Positions 27,508 to 36,116 of a stretch of DNA of 64,000 nt are shown one piece after another. The stretch covers positions 1 to 64,000 of the forward strand of contig NZ_PQNY01000006.1 of the NCBI RefSeq assembly GCF_002917885.1, given 5' to 3'. This DNA comes from Flavobacterium croceum DSM 17960. GTDB lineage: Bacteria > Bacteroidota > Bacteroidia > Flavobacteriales > Flavobacteriaceae. Numbering within the stretch: the stretch's first letter is position 1; the number at the start of each line of letters is the position of its first letter. A program made the translations under genes and the position numbers. The notes beneath the pieces were generated by a model. It was not told the DNA's origin. It did not search any database and saw only the letters and a list, made by a program, of their open reading frames with translations.

Positions 27508-28368
27508 ATGAAAAGAGTTGTAGCCATAATAGCAGTATCTGCTTTAGCATTAACCTCTTGCGGTACAAAAAAGAAAATTGCCGATTTAGAAACAAAAAAC
27601 AAAGAGTGTCAAGATTTATTGAATACCGCCACGATGAAGCTTAATTTATGTCTTTCTGAAAAAGAGAAGATGAATGAGCAAAACGATTATTTAAAGAAAA
27701 TAAATGAAGATTTAAAGAAAAATAATGCTGACTTGATTAATAATGTAGGAAACATGACTACATTAACCCAACAAGGTGCTGCCAATGTAGAAAAAGCATT
27801 AGAAAGCATTAAAGAAAAAGATTTAAAAATTTCTCGTTTGCAAGATGCACTCACCAAAAAAGACTCTGTAACCTTAGCTTTGGTTACTAGCTTAAAAAAA
27901 TCGGTAGGCTTAGATGACCCAGATATTAATGTAAATGTAGAAAAAGGAGTTGTTTTTATTAATATTTCAGACAAAATGCTTTTTAAAAGCGGTAGCTATG
28001 TAGTAACCAACAAAGCTAAAGAAGTATTGGGCAAAGTGGCAAAAGTAATTAATGACAAACCCGATTTTGAATGTATGGTAGAAGGGCATACAGATAATGT
28101 ACCTTTTACAGGAAATGCTATTTTAATAGACAATTGGGATTTAAGTGTGAAAAGAGCTACTGCCATTACTCGTGTACTTACACAAGAGTTGGGTGTAAAC
28201 CCTAAACAACTTATTGCCGCTGGTAGAAGCGAATATATACCACTGGTTGAAAATAATTCTGCTGAAAATCGTGCTACAAACAGACGTACTCGCATTGTTA
28301 TTATGCCAAAAATAGACCAGTTTTATGATATGATTGAAAAAGAAATGAAAAATTTGAGTAAAAAGTAA
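27508..28368 (+). CDS. OmpA family outer-membrane lipoprotein
   Basis: 286 aa. The lipobox L-A-L-T-S-C lipidates C18. Residues about 22-115 form a long Lys/Glu/Leu coiled coil. The C-terminal OmpA domain (about 140-270) binds peptidoglycan: E-G-H-T-D-N-V-P, N-W-D-L-S-V-K-R-A and N-R-A-T-N-R-R-T-R-I-V are all present. It has a Pal-like tethering role with an unusually long coiled stalk. It stands between its own promoter and a strong terminator, as expected of an abundant envelope protein. Confidence 0.92.
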   Translation: MKRVVAIIAVSALALTSCGTKKKIADLETKNKECQDLLNTATMKLNLCLSEKEKMNEQNDYLKKINEDLKKNNADLINNVGNMTTLTQQGAANVEKALESIKEKDLKISRLQDALTKKDSVTLALVTSLKKSVGLDDPDINVNVEKGVVFINISDKMLFKSGSYVVTNKAKEVLGKVAKVINDKPDFECMVEGHTDNVPFTGNAILIDNWDLSVKRATAITRVLTQELGVNPKQLIAAGRSEYIPLVENNSAENRATNRRTRIVIMPKIDQFYDMIEKEMKNLSKK

Positions 28369-28386
28369 TAGCTAAAACCTATTAGT

Positions 28387-28424
28387 AAAAAAACGGTCTA
28401 ATTTAAAAATTAGACCGTTTTTTT
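28387..28424. terminator. Bidirectional terminator between OmpA-like gene and pseudouridine synthase gene
   Basis: An 18 bp stem (28387-28404 with 28407-28424) centred on ACGGTCTAA/TTAGACCGT with A and T tails. It overlaps the stop codon of the reverse gene by 2 bp and serves both convergent genes. Confidence 0.92.
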
Positions 28425-29460
28425 ATTCTTCATCTACCGTTATGTTTTTAGCATAATTACGCCATTTATCGATACATTCGAGCATATCATTTGGAATATC
28501 ACACTCAAATTTCAAAAAAGCACCTGTTGTAGGATGCAAAAAGCCCAACGTTCGCGCGTGTAAGGCTTGTCTTGGTAAAATTTTAAAACAGTTTTCAACA
28601 AATTGTTTGTACTTGGTGAATGTTGTTCCTTTCAAAATTAAATTTCCTCCATAGCGCTCATCGTTAAATAAAGTATGTCCTATATATTTCATGTGAACCC
28701 TTATTTGATGCGTTCTACCTGTTTCTAGTTTGCACGAAACCAAGGTTACATAACCCAATCGTTCTAGCACTTTATAATGGGTTACAGCATGTTTACCTAC
28801 ATCACCATCTGGAAAAACCGCCATTTGCATTCTATCTTTTACATGGCGGGCAATGTTTCCGGTAATAGTACCCGAATCTTCTTTTACATTACCCCAAACT
28901 AAAGCAATATACTCTCTTTCTGTTGTTTTTTCTTCAAATTGTTTTGCTAAAAAAGACATGGCATATTCTGTTTTAGCAACAACCAAAAGTCCTGATGTAT
29001 TTTTATCAATTCTATGCACCAAACCTGGTCGATTAGAACTATTCATTGGTAGGTTTTGAAAATGAAATGCCAATCCATTTACCAAAGTTCCTGTATAATT
29101 ACCATGCCCTGGATGCACCACCAAACCTGCAGGTTTGTTAAGAACTATAAGTTCATCATCTTCATAAACAATTTCCAATGGAATATTCTCTGGATCTATT
29201 CTATTCTCGTAAGGCGGATGTGCTAGTAAAATTTTTACAATATCAAAAGGTTTTACCTTATAGTTTGATTTAACAGGTGTATCATTTACATAAACATCAC
29301 CATTAGAAGCCGCATTTTGAATTTTGTTTCGAGTAGTATTGGGCAATACCTGCATTAAATATTTATCAATACGCAACATGGCTTGCCCTTTGGGTACCTC
29401 AAAACGGTGGTGTTCAAAAAGTTCTTCTTCTAAATCTTGAGTATCAATGAAACTATTCAT
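28423..29460 (-). CDS. RluA/RluD-type 23S rRNA pseudouridine synthase
   Basis: 345 aa from ATG 29460 (an upstream TTG at 29466 is in frame). An S4 RNA-binding domain (about residues 25-85) precedes the catalytic domain: G-L-V-H-R-I-D-K-N-T-S-G-L-L-V contains the nucleophilic Asp, and the Y-x-A-L-V-W strand and R-T-H-Q-I-R-V-H follow. The domain order and the neighbourhood are those of RluD, which modifies helix 69 of 23S rRNA. It overlaps the PASTA gene by 8 bp; PASTA-rluD beside ddl is a conserved Bacteroidetes arrangement. Confidence 0.92.
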   Translation of the reverse strand: MNSFIDTQDLEEELFEHHRFEVPKGQAMLRIDKYLMQVLPNTTRNKIQNAASNGDVYVNDTPVKSNYKVKPFDIVKILLAHPPYENRIDPENIPLEIVYEDDELIVLNKPAGLVVHPGHGNYTGTLVNGLAFHFQNLPMNSSNRPGLVHRIDKNTSGLLVVAKTEYAMSFLAKQFEEKTTEREYIALVWGNVKEDSGTITGNIARHVKDRMQMAVFPDGDVGKHAVTHYKVLERLGYVTLVSCKLETGRTHQIRVHMKYIGHTLFNDERYGGNLILKGTTFTKYKQFVENCFKILPRQALHARTLGFLHPTTGAFLKFECDIPNDMLECIDKWRNYAKNITVDEE

Positions 29461-30082
29461 TGCCAATGGAGTCTAATTCTTTGTCTGAAGGTTGTTGATC
29501 TATAATAGAGTCTATTTCTTTTTCGTTAAATACTAAAGATCCGTCACCTAAAACCAAATCTATTTTTGATGACTTTAGTACGCGTTCGCCCGCTTTAATT
29601 CTTTTGCCTTTATACCACATTTCTAATACTAAATCTTTGGCAATACTTGGTACATATCGTTTTTCTCCCTCTACTAATCCTACCGCTTTTAAACTAGGTA
29701 AAGCTTGTCTGTATGTTTTTTCTATCAAATCGGGCACGGCTACCATTTTGTAAGTATCCGCATTTATTTTAACATATATGGTTCTTCCTCCTTTTACTTT
29801 AGATCCTGCTGTAGGTTCTTGCTGTACAATACTCAATTTTGGAAAATCGGGCATATAATCTACTGTATCTACCACAACATAGTCCAAATCAAGTTCATCA
29901 AGTTTTGCTTCTGCTTGTTCGGGTGTTAATTTACTCAAATTTGGAACTGTAATTTCATCGCCATGATGTGTAATAAAAGTAATCCAATGAAAAAATAAAT
30001 AACCCAAAACTGCCACAATAGCCAAAGCAGCAACTACTTGTGCAACAAAAACTTTACTGGTAAGGTATTTTCGTAAACTCAT
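29453..30082 (-). CDS. PASTA domain-containing membrane protein
   Basis: 209 aa. A transmembrane helix at about residues 12-32 anchors the protein. Two PASTA repeats follow: I-T-V-P-N-L-S-K-L-T-P-E-Q-A (from residue about 43) and V-A-V-P-D-L-I-E-K-T-Y-R-Q-A (from about 115), then an acidic tail. In other phyla PASTA domains bind peptidoglycan and sit on kinases or PBPs; here there is no kinase domain. Cotranscribed with the RluD-type gene and divergent from ddl, which supports a cell-wall link. Confidence 0.9.
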   Translation of the reverse strand: MSLRKYLTSKVFVAQVVAALAIVAVLGYLFFHWITFITHHGDEITVPNLSKLTPEQAEAKLDELDLDYVVVDTVDYMPDFPKLSIVQQEPTAGSKVKGGRTIYVKINADTYKMVAVPDLIEKTYRQALPSLKAVGLVEGEKRYVPSIAKDLVLEMWYKGKRIKAGERVLKSSKIDLVLGDGSLVFNEKEIDSIIDQQPSDKELDSIGNE

Positions 30083-30143
30083 TATAGAAAAAATTTAAGC
30101 AAATATATAAAATTCCGTTGCGTAAATGGTTTGAAAAAAGTTG

Positions 30144-30151
30144 TATTTTTG
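30144..30151 (+). promoter_or_regulatory. Promoter -7 box of ddl
   Basis: TATTTTTG, 23 bp before the ATG. Confidence 0.5.
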
Positions 30152-30174
30152 TTTAAATTTAAAATTATTTCCAA

Positions 30175-31173
30175 ATGAACGTAGCCATAGTAATGGGCGG
30201 TTATTCTGAAGAATCGGTTATCTCTTTAAGAAGCGGGCAACTTTTATTAAACCACATCAATAAAAATAAATACACTCCATTTGAAGTTCATATCTTAAAA
30301 AATGAATGGTATGTAAAGCAAGAGAATGAAAAATTCTATATTGATAAATCTGACTTTTCGTGTACAATTAACAATCAGAAAATAACTTTTGATGTTATTG
30401 TAAATACCATACATGGTACTCCAGGCGAAGACGGCCATATGCAAGCTTATTGGGAATTATTGGAAATTCCGTATACAGGCTGTAATTTTTACCAATCGGC
30501 TTTAACATTCAATAAAAGAGATACACTCTCTGTGCTTTCAAAATTTGATATTCCAAAAGCAAAATCAATTTATGTAAGTAAAGGTCAAAATATAGATTTG
30601 GAAGTCATTGCAACAACGCTTGAATATCCTTTTTTTGTAAAACCTAATCAATCTGGTAGCTCGTTAGGAGTTTCAAAGGTAAATGAAGCGAATGAATTTG
30701 AGAAAGCATTAGCTTTTGCTTTTGCAGAAGATCATGACATTTTAATCGAATCGTTTTTAAAAGGGACAGAAATTTCGGTAGGTGTTTTAAAATATCACGA
30801 AAAAACTACAGTTTTAGGCATTACAGAAATTGTTCCTGAAAATGATTTTTTTGATTATGAAGCGAAATATTTAGGTAAATCCAATGAAATAACACCTGCT
30901 AGAATATCGAAAGAAGTACAAGAAAAAGTAAATCAAACTGCCAAAAAAATCTATGAATCGTTGGGCATGACAGGGTTTTCTCGTATAGATTTTATTATCA
31001 TGAACGATATTCCACATTTTATTGAAATAAATACCAACCCAGGATTAAGTCCGCAAAGTATATTTCCGCAACAAGCTGCTTTTTCTAATCTAAATTTTAC
31101 CGATTTAATAGACAACGAAATTGAAATTGCTCGAAACAGAAAACTAATATGGCAAGGTTTTAAATCATCTTAA
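30175..31173 (+). CDS. ddl: D-alanine--D-alanine ligase
   Basis: 332 aa. This ATP-grasp enzyme makes the D-Ala-D-Ala end of peptidoglycan precursors. It opens with V-A-I-V-M-G-G-Y-S-E-E-S-V-I-S-L-R-S-G, has I-H-G-T-P-G-E-D-G in the N-terminal domain, F-V-K-P-N-Q-S-G-S-S-L-G-V for ATP binding and the metal-binding I-E-I-N-T-N-P-G-L-S at the end. Followed after 5 bp by a TonB-C-like gene and then coaD, all forward. Confidence 0.96.
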   Translation: MNVAIVMGGYSEESVISLRSGQLLLNHINKNKYTPFEVHILKNEWYVKQENEKFYIDKSDFSCTINNQKITFDVIVNTIHGTPGEDGHMQAYWELLEIPYTGCNFYQSALTFNKRDTLSVLSKFDIPKAKSIYVSKGQNIDLEVIATTLEYPFFVKPNQSGSSLGVSKVNEANEFEKALAFAFAEDHDILIESFLKGTEISVGVLKYHEKTTVLGITEIVPENDFFDYEAKYLGKSNEITPARISKEVQEKVNQTAKKIYESLGMTGFSRIDFIIMNDIPHFIEINTNPGLSPQSIFPQQAAFSNLNFTDLIDNEIEIARNRKLIWQGFKSS

Positions 31174-31178
31174 CATTC

Positions 31179-31685
31179 ATGAAAAAACTTATTCTACTTT
31201 TATGCTTATTTATGGTTGGAGTCACTTTTTCTCAGCAAAAGAAAAAAAAGACAATCTATAAGCATAAAACTACAATAACCCTAAAAAAAACAAATCATTC
31301 AATACCAAAAGTTACTTTAGAAGAAAAAAAAGAAACCAATATTTCCAAAGATGTAGTTGTTTCAAATAACAGTAATACTTCTACACCTGTTGAATATCCA
31401 GATGGCATTGTAAAATTTAGACAGCAATTGTTAAACGATGTCACTTTCCCTGATAATTTAACCACTGCATTAAAAATGCAACTGAAATTTATTGTCGAAA
31501 AAGACGGCTCGGTGAGTAACATTTCCTTTATTTATTTTAATGATTTAGCAGAAAAATCGAAACAAAAATTAGAGGCAGAACTTAAATCTGCATTGTTAAA
31601 AACAAAAAAATGGAATCCTGCAACAGAAAACGGTTTACCTGTAAAACATTTATTTGTTTTACCTCTAACGTTTTTATTGGAATAA
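31179..31685 (+). CDS. Secreted TonB C-terminal-like domain protein
   Basis: 168 aa. The signal peptide (residues 1-18, ending V-T-F-S-Q) is followed by a Lys/Thr-rich linker of about 60 residues. The C-terminal part (from Y-P-D-G-I-V-K-F-R) has the TonB-C-like pattern: L-K-F-I-V-E-K-D-G-S-V-S-N-I and K-W-N-P-A-T-E-N-G-L-P-V-K-H-L-F-V-L-P-L. It has no membrane anchor beyond the signal, so it is probably a free periplasmic protein and not an energy transducer. It sits 5 bp after ddl. Confidence 0.75.
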   Translation: MKKLILLLCLFMVGVTFSQQKKKKTIYKHKTTITLKKTNHSIPKVTLEEKKETNISKDVVVSNNSNTSTPVEYPDGIVKFRQQLLNDVTFPDNLTTALKMQLKFIVEKDGSVSNISFIYFNDLAEKSKQKLEAELKSALLKTKKWNPATENGLPVKHLFVLPLTFLLE

Positions 31686-31699
31686 ACAAATTTTAAAAA

Positions 31700-32155
31700 A
31701 TGAGAAAAGCTATATTTCCTGGTTCTTTCGATCCAATTACCAACGGGCACTACGATATTATTAAAAGAGGCATTTCGCTTTTTGACGAAGTTATTGTTGC
31801 TATTGGTATTAATGCAGAAAAAAAATATATGTTTTCGCTAGACGACAGAAAACGATTTATTGAAGAAGCTTTTAAAAACGAACCTAAAGTAAAAGTGATT
31901 ACCTACGAAGGTCTTACTATAGATTTATGTAGAAAAGAAAATGCCGATTTTATTTTGCGTGGTTTAAGAAATCCAGCCGATTTTGAATTTGAAAAAGCCA
32001 TTGCGCATACCAATAGAAGACTTTCAAAAATAGAAACTGTATTTTTGCTCACAGCCGCAAAAACCTCGTATATATCTTCAAGTATTGTGCGAGATGTTTT
32101 GCGTAATGGTGGCGACTATACAGTGTTGGTTCCAGAATCTGTAAAAATTAAATAG
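31700..32155 (+). CDS. coaD: Phosphopantetheine adenylyltransferase
   Basis: 151 aa. It makes dephospho-CoA from 4'-phosphopantetheine and ATP, the fourth step of CoA synthesis. It is a nucleotidyltransferase with P-G-S-F-D-P-I-T-N-G-H at residues 6-16 (T/HxGH motif), R-G-L-R-N-P-A-D-F-E-F-E, and the C-terminal I-S-S-S-I-V-R-D-V. Part of the ddl operon (14 bp gap). Confidence 0.96.
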   Translation: MRKAIFPGSFDPITNGHYDIIKRGISLFDEVIVAIGINAEKKYMFSLDDRKRFIEEAFKNEPKVKVITYEGLTIDLCRKENADFILRGLRNPADFEFEKAIAHTNRRLSKIETVFLLTAAKTSYISSSIVRDVLRNGGDYTVLVPESVKIK

Positions 32156-32164
32156 AAAAATAGC

Positions 32165-32899
32165 GTGAGTAATTTATTAGAAACTATCCTTATCTACACT
32201 TGTATTCCTGTAGTTACTTTTATTCTTGGCGGATTAATAACTGCCATAAGAAAACCTTCTCCTGTATTTAGAAGTATCGTATTGCACTTTGCTGCTGGTG
32301 TGGTTTTCTCGGTAGTGGCTGTAGAAATTTTACCTGATATAGTAGAACGCAACAAACCTATTTCTGTAATTATTGGTTTTGTTTTGGGAACTTTATTAAT
32401 GCTTTATATAAAAGACTTTACAGAAGAGAAAGAAAATCAAACCAAAACGATTGATATTATTCCTAAAATACCTGTTTCGTTTTTGGTAGCTATTGGCGTT
32501 GATGTTCTTATTGACGGTTTTTTACTAGGCATCGGGTTTGCCTCTGGTAGCAAGGCAGGATTGTTGCTTACCTTGGCTTTGGCATTAGAAATGTTTTCTA
32601 TGGGAATGGCCGTTTCTATGGAATTAAAAAACGAAAAAATACCGACCAAAAAAGCCATTATTCATGTTGTTTTACTTTCGTCGTTATTTTTTGTGAGTGC
32701 AACACTTGGCGGGACTTTACTACAAAATTTATCCGATAATGTAATGGAAATTGTGCTTTCATTTGGTTTGTCTGCATTACTTTTTCTTGTTACAGAAGAA
32801 CTACTCGTTGAAGCTCATACAGAAGAAGATAAACCCTTATATACAGCAACCTTTTTTGTAGGATTTTTACTCTTTTTAGTACTCGGAATGATTGTCTAA
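32165..32899 (+). CDS. ZIP family metal transporter
   Basis: 244 aa from GTG 32165. Eight hydrophobic segments. Residues of ZIP-type transporters appear in helices 4-5: D-V-L-I-D-G-F-L-L-G-I-G-F (a D-G pair replaces the common H-N) and A-L-A-L-E-M-F-S-M-G-M-A. A charged loop (about residues 82-95) separates the halves. Probably moves divalent metals such as zinc. The last 24 bp overlap the convergent NUDIX gene. Confidence 0.8.
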   Translation: MSNLLETILIYTCIPVVTFILGGLITAIRKPSPVFRSIVLHFAAGVVFSVVAVEILPDIVERNKPISVIIGFVLGTLLMLYIKDFTEEKENQTKTIDIIPKIPVSFLVAIGVDVLIDGFLLGIGFASGSKAGLLLTLALALEMFSMGMAVSMELKNEKIPTKKAIIHVVLLSSLFFVSATLGGTLLQNLSDNVMEIVLSFGLSALLFLVTEELLVEAHTEEDKPLYTATFFVGFLLFLVLGMIV

Positions 32900-33487
32900 A
32901 TTGGGTTCAAAAAGTAGTTTTATATTTTCATAAGAGTTTTTTAATGCTTCTTGTATTTCTTGTTTGTCAAGCCAAGCTACTTTTTCTATGCCTTCATTTT
33001 CTTGCGGAATAGGTGTGCCTACAAAATTTGTCGTCATTTTATACCAATGTGTTATCTTTAATCGGTATTTACCATTTCTGTAAAATACATGGTAGGTTTT
33101 TTGTAGTTTTTCTTTTAACATCAAATTGGTAACACCTGTTTCTTCTTCTACCTCACGCAATGCTGCTGCTTCATTTTCCTCTCCTTTTTCTACACCGCCT
33201 TTAGGCAAATCCCATTTTCCGTTTCTAAAAATAAATAAAACTTTCCCTTCTGCGTTGTAAACCAATCCACCGCCTGCTTTTTTAACAGGAATTTTTTCTT
33301 TTACCTTTTTTAATATCTCTTTTTCATCTGGATAATATAAAAACGCTTTCTTTATTTTATTGTTAAACATTTTTACAATAAGTTGTTCTATATCAACAGT
33401 TTCAAGTAAAAACAACTGAAAATCTGTTTCTTTAGACACTTTATTGGTAAGAAAAAGTGGCTTATCGTTTACAAAAACTTTATACAT
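32876..33487 (-). CDS. NUDIX hydrolase
   Basis: 203 aa. An N-terminal extension of about 65 residues, found in Bacteroidetes members, precedes the Nudix fold. The full Nudix box is present (G-G-V-E-K-G-E then R-E-V-E-E-E-T-G-V, with the standard GX5EX7REUXEEXGU spacing). Substrate cannot be told from sequence. Its ATG is only 7 bp from the divergent pyrE ATG, and its end overlaps the ZIP gene. Confidence 0.9.
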   Translation of the reverse strand: MYKVFVNDKPLFLTNKVSKETDFQLFLLETVDIEQLIVKMFNNKIKKAFLYYPDEKEILKKVKEKIPVKKAGGGLVYNAEGKVLFIFRNGKWDLPKGGVEKGEENEAAALREVEEETGVTNLMLKEKLQKTYHVFYRNGKYRLKITHWYKMTTNFVGTPIPQENEGIEKVAWLDKQEIQEALKNSYENIKLLFEPNLDNHSEY

Positions 33488-33490
33488 TTG
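33483..33490 (+). promoter_or_regulatory. Promoter -7 box of pyrE, overlapping the NUDIX start codon
   Basis: TACATTTG ends 4 bp before the pyrE ATG, and the NUDIX ATG (33487-33485, reverse) lies inside it. This predicts a leaderless or near-leaderless pyrE mRNA. Confidence 0.5.
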
Positions 33491-33494
33491 TAGT

Positions 33495-34139
33495 ATGATT
33501 TTGAATAATATAACAGCCGAAAAAACAGCCGAATTGCTTTTACAAATAAATGCAATTAAATTGAATCCGTCAAATCCTTTTACATGGGCTTCGGGTTGGA
33601 AATCGCCAATTTATTGCGATAATAGACTAACGCTTTCATTTCCAGCAATTAGAAATTTTTTAAAAGAAGAATTTTGTAAGCAAATAGAAGATCTTTATGG
33701 CAAACCCGATGTTATTGCTGGTGTTGCTACAGGTGCCATTGGTATTGGTATTCTAGTTGCAGAAGCTATGGGGCTTCCTTTTGTATATGTAAGGCCCGAA
33801 CCTAAAAAACACGGCAGAAAAAATCAAGTTGAAGGTTTTCTACAAAAAGGACAATCTGTAGTGGTAATTGAAGATTTAATCAGTACGGGGTCTAGTAGCC
33901 TTATGGCTGTTGAAGCGCTTAAAGAAGCTGGAGCAAATGTAAAAGGTATGATTGCTATTTTTTCGTATGGTTTTGATATTGCTTCAGAAAATTTTGAAAA
34001 AGCCAATGTTACTTTACATATATTGAGTAATTATGAGTATTTACTGCAATTGGCATTAGAAAAAAATTACATTAATGAAAAAGAATGGCTCACGCTAAAA
34101 GAATGGAGAAAAGACCCAGAGCATTGGAATACTTTATAA
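33495..34139 (+). CDS. pyrE: Orotate phosphoribosyltransferase
   Basis: 214 aa from ATG 33495. It converts orotate and PRPP to OMP. The PRPP loop V-V-V-I-E-D-L-I-S-T-G-S-S-S and the R-P-E-P-K-K-H-G-R-K-N-Q loop with catalytic lysines are complete. A longer frame from 33444 is rejected because it runs antisense through the NUDIX N-terminus. The following SRPBCC gene is 35 bp downstream and probably cotranscribed. Confidence 0.96.
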   Translation: MILNNITAEKTAELLLQINAIKLNPSNPFTWASGWKSPIYCDNRLTLSFPAIRNFLKEEFCKQIEDLYGKPDVIAGVATGAIGIGILVAEAMGLPFVYVRPEPKKHGRKNQVEGFLQKGQSVVVIEDLISTGSSSLMAVEALKEAGANVKGMIAIFSYGFDIASENFEKANVTLHILSNYEYLLQLALEKNYINEKEWLTLKEWRKDPEHWNTL

Positions 34140-34174
34140 GAAATTTAAAACTATAATTTATAAAAAAATCATAT

Positions 34175-34567
34175 ATGAAACTTGAAAGTCCTGTAGTTAC
34201 TGTAGACAAATCATCTCAATATTTATTTGAATCACTTACTGATGTGAAAAATTTTGAAAAATTAATGCCCGAAAATATAGCAAAATTTGAAGTTTTAGGT
34301 GATGATATATTTAATTTTGGTTTAAAAGGTATGCCTGAAATTAAATTAAGATTGAAAGACAAAACACCTTACGAGCAAGTTATTTTGTCTGCTGCTAGCG
34401 ATAAACTACCATTTTCATTAATAGCAAACATTAAAGAAAATAATGCGCAATCTAGTACTGTAAAACTAGATTTTGAAGGCGAATTCAATCCTATGATGGC
34501 AATGATGATAAAAGGTCCTATTTCTAAATTTTTAGAGTCATTGGCTCAAAATATGCAAAAATTATAA
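34175..34567 (+). CDS. SRPBCC (START-like) domain protein
   Basis: 130 aa. The pattern S-P-V-V-T-V-D-K-S-S-Q-Y-L-F-E-S-L-T-D-V-K-N-F-E-K-form start (a beta strand then the short helices that open a helix-grip fold) and the long C-terminal helix (G-P-I-S-K-F-L-E-S-L-A-Q) point to an SRPBCC/polyketide-cyclase-like lipid- or ligand-binding fold. Ligand unknown. Followed by a very strong terminator. Confidence 0.75.
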   Translation: MKLESPVVTVDKSSQYLFESLTDVKNFEKLMPENIAKFEVLGDDIFNFGLKGMPEIKLRLKDKTPYEQVILSAASDKLPFSLIANIKENNAQSSTVKLDFEGEFNPMMAMMIKGPISKFLESLAQNMQKL

Positions 34568-34582
34568 GAATTAACTTTTGCT

Positions 34583-34628
34583 AAAAGTAAAAAGCACTTG
34601 ATAGCTTTATCAAGTGCTTTTTACTTTT
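34583..34628. terminator. Strong bidirectional terminator
   Basis: A perfect 21 bp stem (34583-34603 with 34608-34628) around loop GCTT, with core AAAGCACTTGATA. It separates the pyrE unit from the convergent acidic-protein gene. Confidence 0.95.
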
Positions 34629-34652
34629 TTATTAAAACTGATGAATAATTAA

Positions 34653-35060
34653 TTATTCATCATCTTCATCATCAAAATCGTCTGATGCTTCTTCATTATA
34701 GTCATCATCTTCATCGTCGTCATCTGCATCATCTTTTTCTTTTAGCAAATCTTCATCGTCGTCGTCACTCGGTAAATCATCATCGTCTAAATCAATACCT
34801 TTTACTGGTGCAATAGGCTCGATAACAGCAGCTAGATCATCTTCTTCGTCAAATTTTTCCATTCTAGTAGCCAATTTTTTACTCACTTTAACTAAGTAAA
34901 TAGTGTCTTCTGTTCGAACTTCAACGGCTTCAATCAATTCGTTTTGAGCATTTTTGAAACGGATAATATCTGTATCATCATATCCGTCTGGAAATTTTTC
35001 TACCAAGAGGTTTAGAATATCACTTGTAAGTTTGGCGTAATCTACAATAATTCTTCTCAT
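34653..35060 (-). CDS. Conserved protein with long acidic tail
   Basis: 135 aa. The N-terminal half (about residues 1-75: R-R-I-I-V-D-Y-A-K-L-T-S-D-I-L-N-L-L-V-E-K-F-P-D-G) is a small folded domain. From about residue 90 to the end the protein is almost only Asp and Glu. Homologues in Flavobacteria are sometimes labelled DNA primase; no primase motif is visible here, so I do not accept that. It starts 6 bp after the stop of the DHS-like gene on the same strand, so the two are probably cotranscribed. Confidence 0.8.
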   Translation of the reverse strand: MRRIIVDYAKLTSDILNLLVEKFPDGYDDTDIIRFKNAQNELIEAVEVRTEDTIYLVKVSKKLATRMEKFDEEDDLAAVIEPIAPVKGIDLDDDDLPSDDDDEDLLKEKDDADDDDEDDDYNEEASDDFDDEDDE

Positions 35061-35066
35061 AAAATT

Positions 35067-36041
35067 TTAATAATCTAATAAATAAGCAAAAATAAGTGGT
35101 GCTACAATGGTAGCATCCGATTCTATAATAAATTTAGGGGTATGTATATCTAGTTTTCCCCAAGTTATTTTCTCATTTGGAACTGCTCCCGAATAAGAAC
35201 CATAACTTGTGGTTGAATCTGATATTTGACAAAAATAACTCCAAAATGGAACATCGTGCATTTCCATATCTTGATAAAGCATTGGTACTACACATATTGG
35301 AAAATCACCTGCAATACCACCTCCTATTTGAAAAAATCCTATTCCTTTTCCTTGTGAGTTGTTGGTATACCAATCGGCAAGCCACATCATGTATTCGATA
35401 CCGCTTTTCATGGTGGTTGGTTTAAATTCTCCTTTTATACAATACGAAGCAAAAATATTTCCCATTGTACTGTCTTCCCAACCTGGTACTACTATAGGTA
35501 GATTTTTTTCGGCAGCAGCTACCATCCAAGAATCTTTTGGGTCTATTTCGTAGTATTGTTTTAATACGCCTGAATTAATCATTTGATACATAAACTCATG
35601 AGGGAAATATCTTTCATTATTTTTATCAGCATTATTCCAAATATCGAATAGATGCGATTGTAATCTTCTAAAAGCTTCTTCTTCTGGAATACAAGTATCT
35701 GTAACTCTATTGTAATGATTTTCTAGTAAATCCCACTCTTCTTGTGGAGATAAATCTCTATAGTTAGGAACTCTTTTGTACGAATTGTGCGCCACCAAAT
35801 TCATGATATCTTCTTCTAGGTTAGCTCCTGTACAAGAAATAATGTGTACTTTGTCTTGACGTATCATTTCTGCTAATGATTTTCCTAACTCGGCAGTACT
35901 CATAGCGCCTGCCAAAGTAATCATCATTTTTCCATTGTCTAGCAAATGTTCTTCATATCCTTTGGCAGCATCTACTAAAGCAGCGGCATTAAAGTGAAGG
36001 TAATTTTTTTCAATAAATTGACTTATAGGTCCTTTACTCAT
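35067..36041 (-). CDS. Deoxyhypusine synthase-like polyamine enzyme
   Basis: 324 aa. Full deoxyhypusine-synthase fold: T-L-A-G-A-M-S-T-A-E-L-G, I-S-C-T-G-A-N-L-E-E-D near residues 69-79, and the active-site K296 in I-T-W-G-K-L (the W-G-K lysine of true DHS is retained). Bacteria lack eIF5A, so the natural substrate must be a small molecule; bacterial homologues are implicated in homospermidine-type polyamine synthesis. It lies 75 bp after the arginine decarboxylase gene, supporting a polyamine role. Confidence 0.85.
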   Translation of the reverse strand: MSKGPISQFIEKNYLHFNAAALVDAAKGYEEHLLDNGKMMITLAGAMSTAELGKSLAEMIRQDKVHIISCTGANLEEDIMNLVAHNSYKRVPNYRDLSPQEEWDLLENHYNRVTDTCIPEEEAFRRLQSHLFDIWNNADKNNERYFPHEFMYQMINSGVLKQYYEIDPKDSWMVAAAEKNLPIVVPGWEDSTMGNIFASYCIKGEFKPTTMKSGIEYMMWLADWYTNNSQGKGIGFFQIGGGIAGDFPICVVPMLYQDMEMHDVPFWSYFCQISDSTTSYGSYSGAVPNEKITWGKLDIHTPKFIIESDATIVAPLIFAYLLDY

Positions 36042-36116
36042 TTTGTTTTGGGTTTGTTTTGAAATTAGTTTCAGTTTTCAAAGAAAAAACTTTTTTGGGG
36101 AATTACAAATAGAATT

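Noticed and set aside
34653..35060. DNA primase label used for some homologues
   Set aside because: No zinc-binding, TOPRIM or primase motif in 135 aa; most of the C-terminal half is acidic low complexity.
35067..36041. True deoxyhypusine synthase acting on eIF5A
   Set aside because: Fold and Lys are retained, but bacteria lack eIF5A; the partner gene points to small polyamines.
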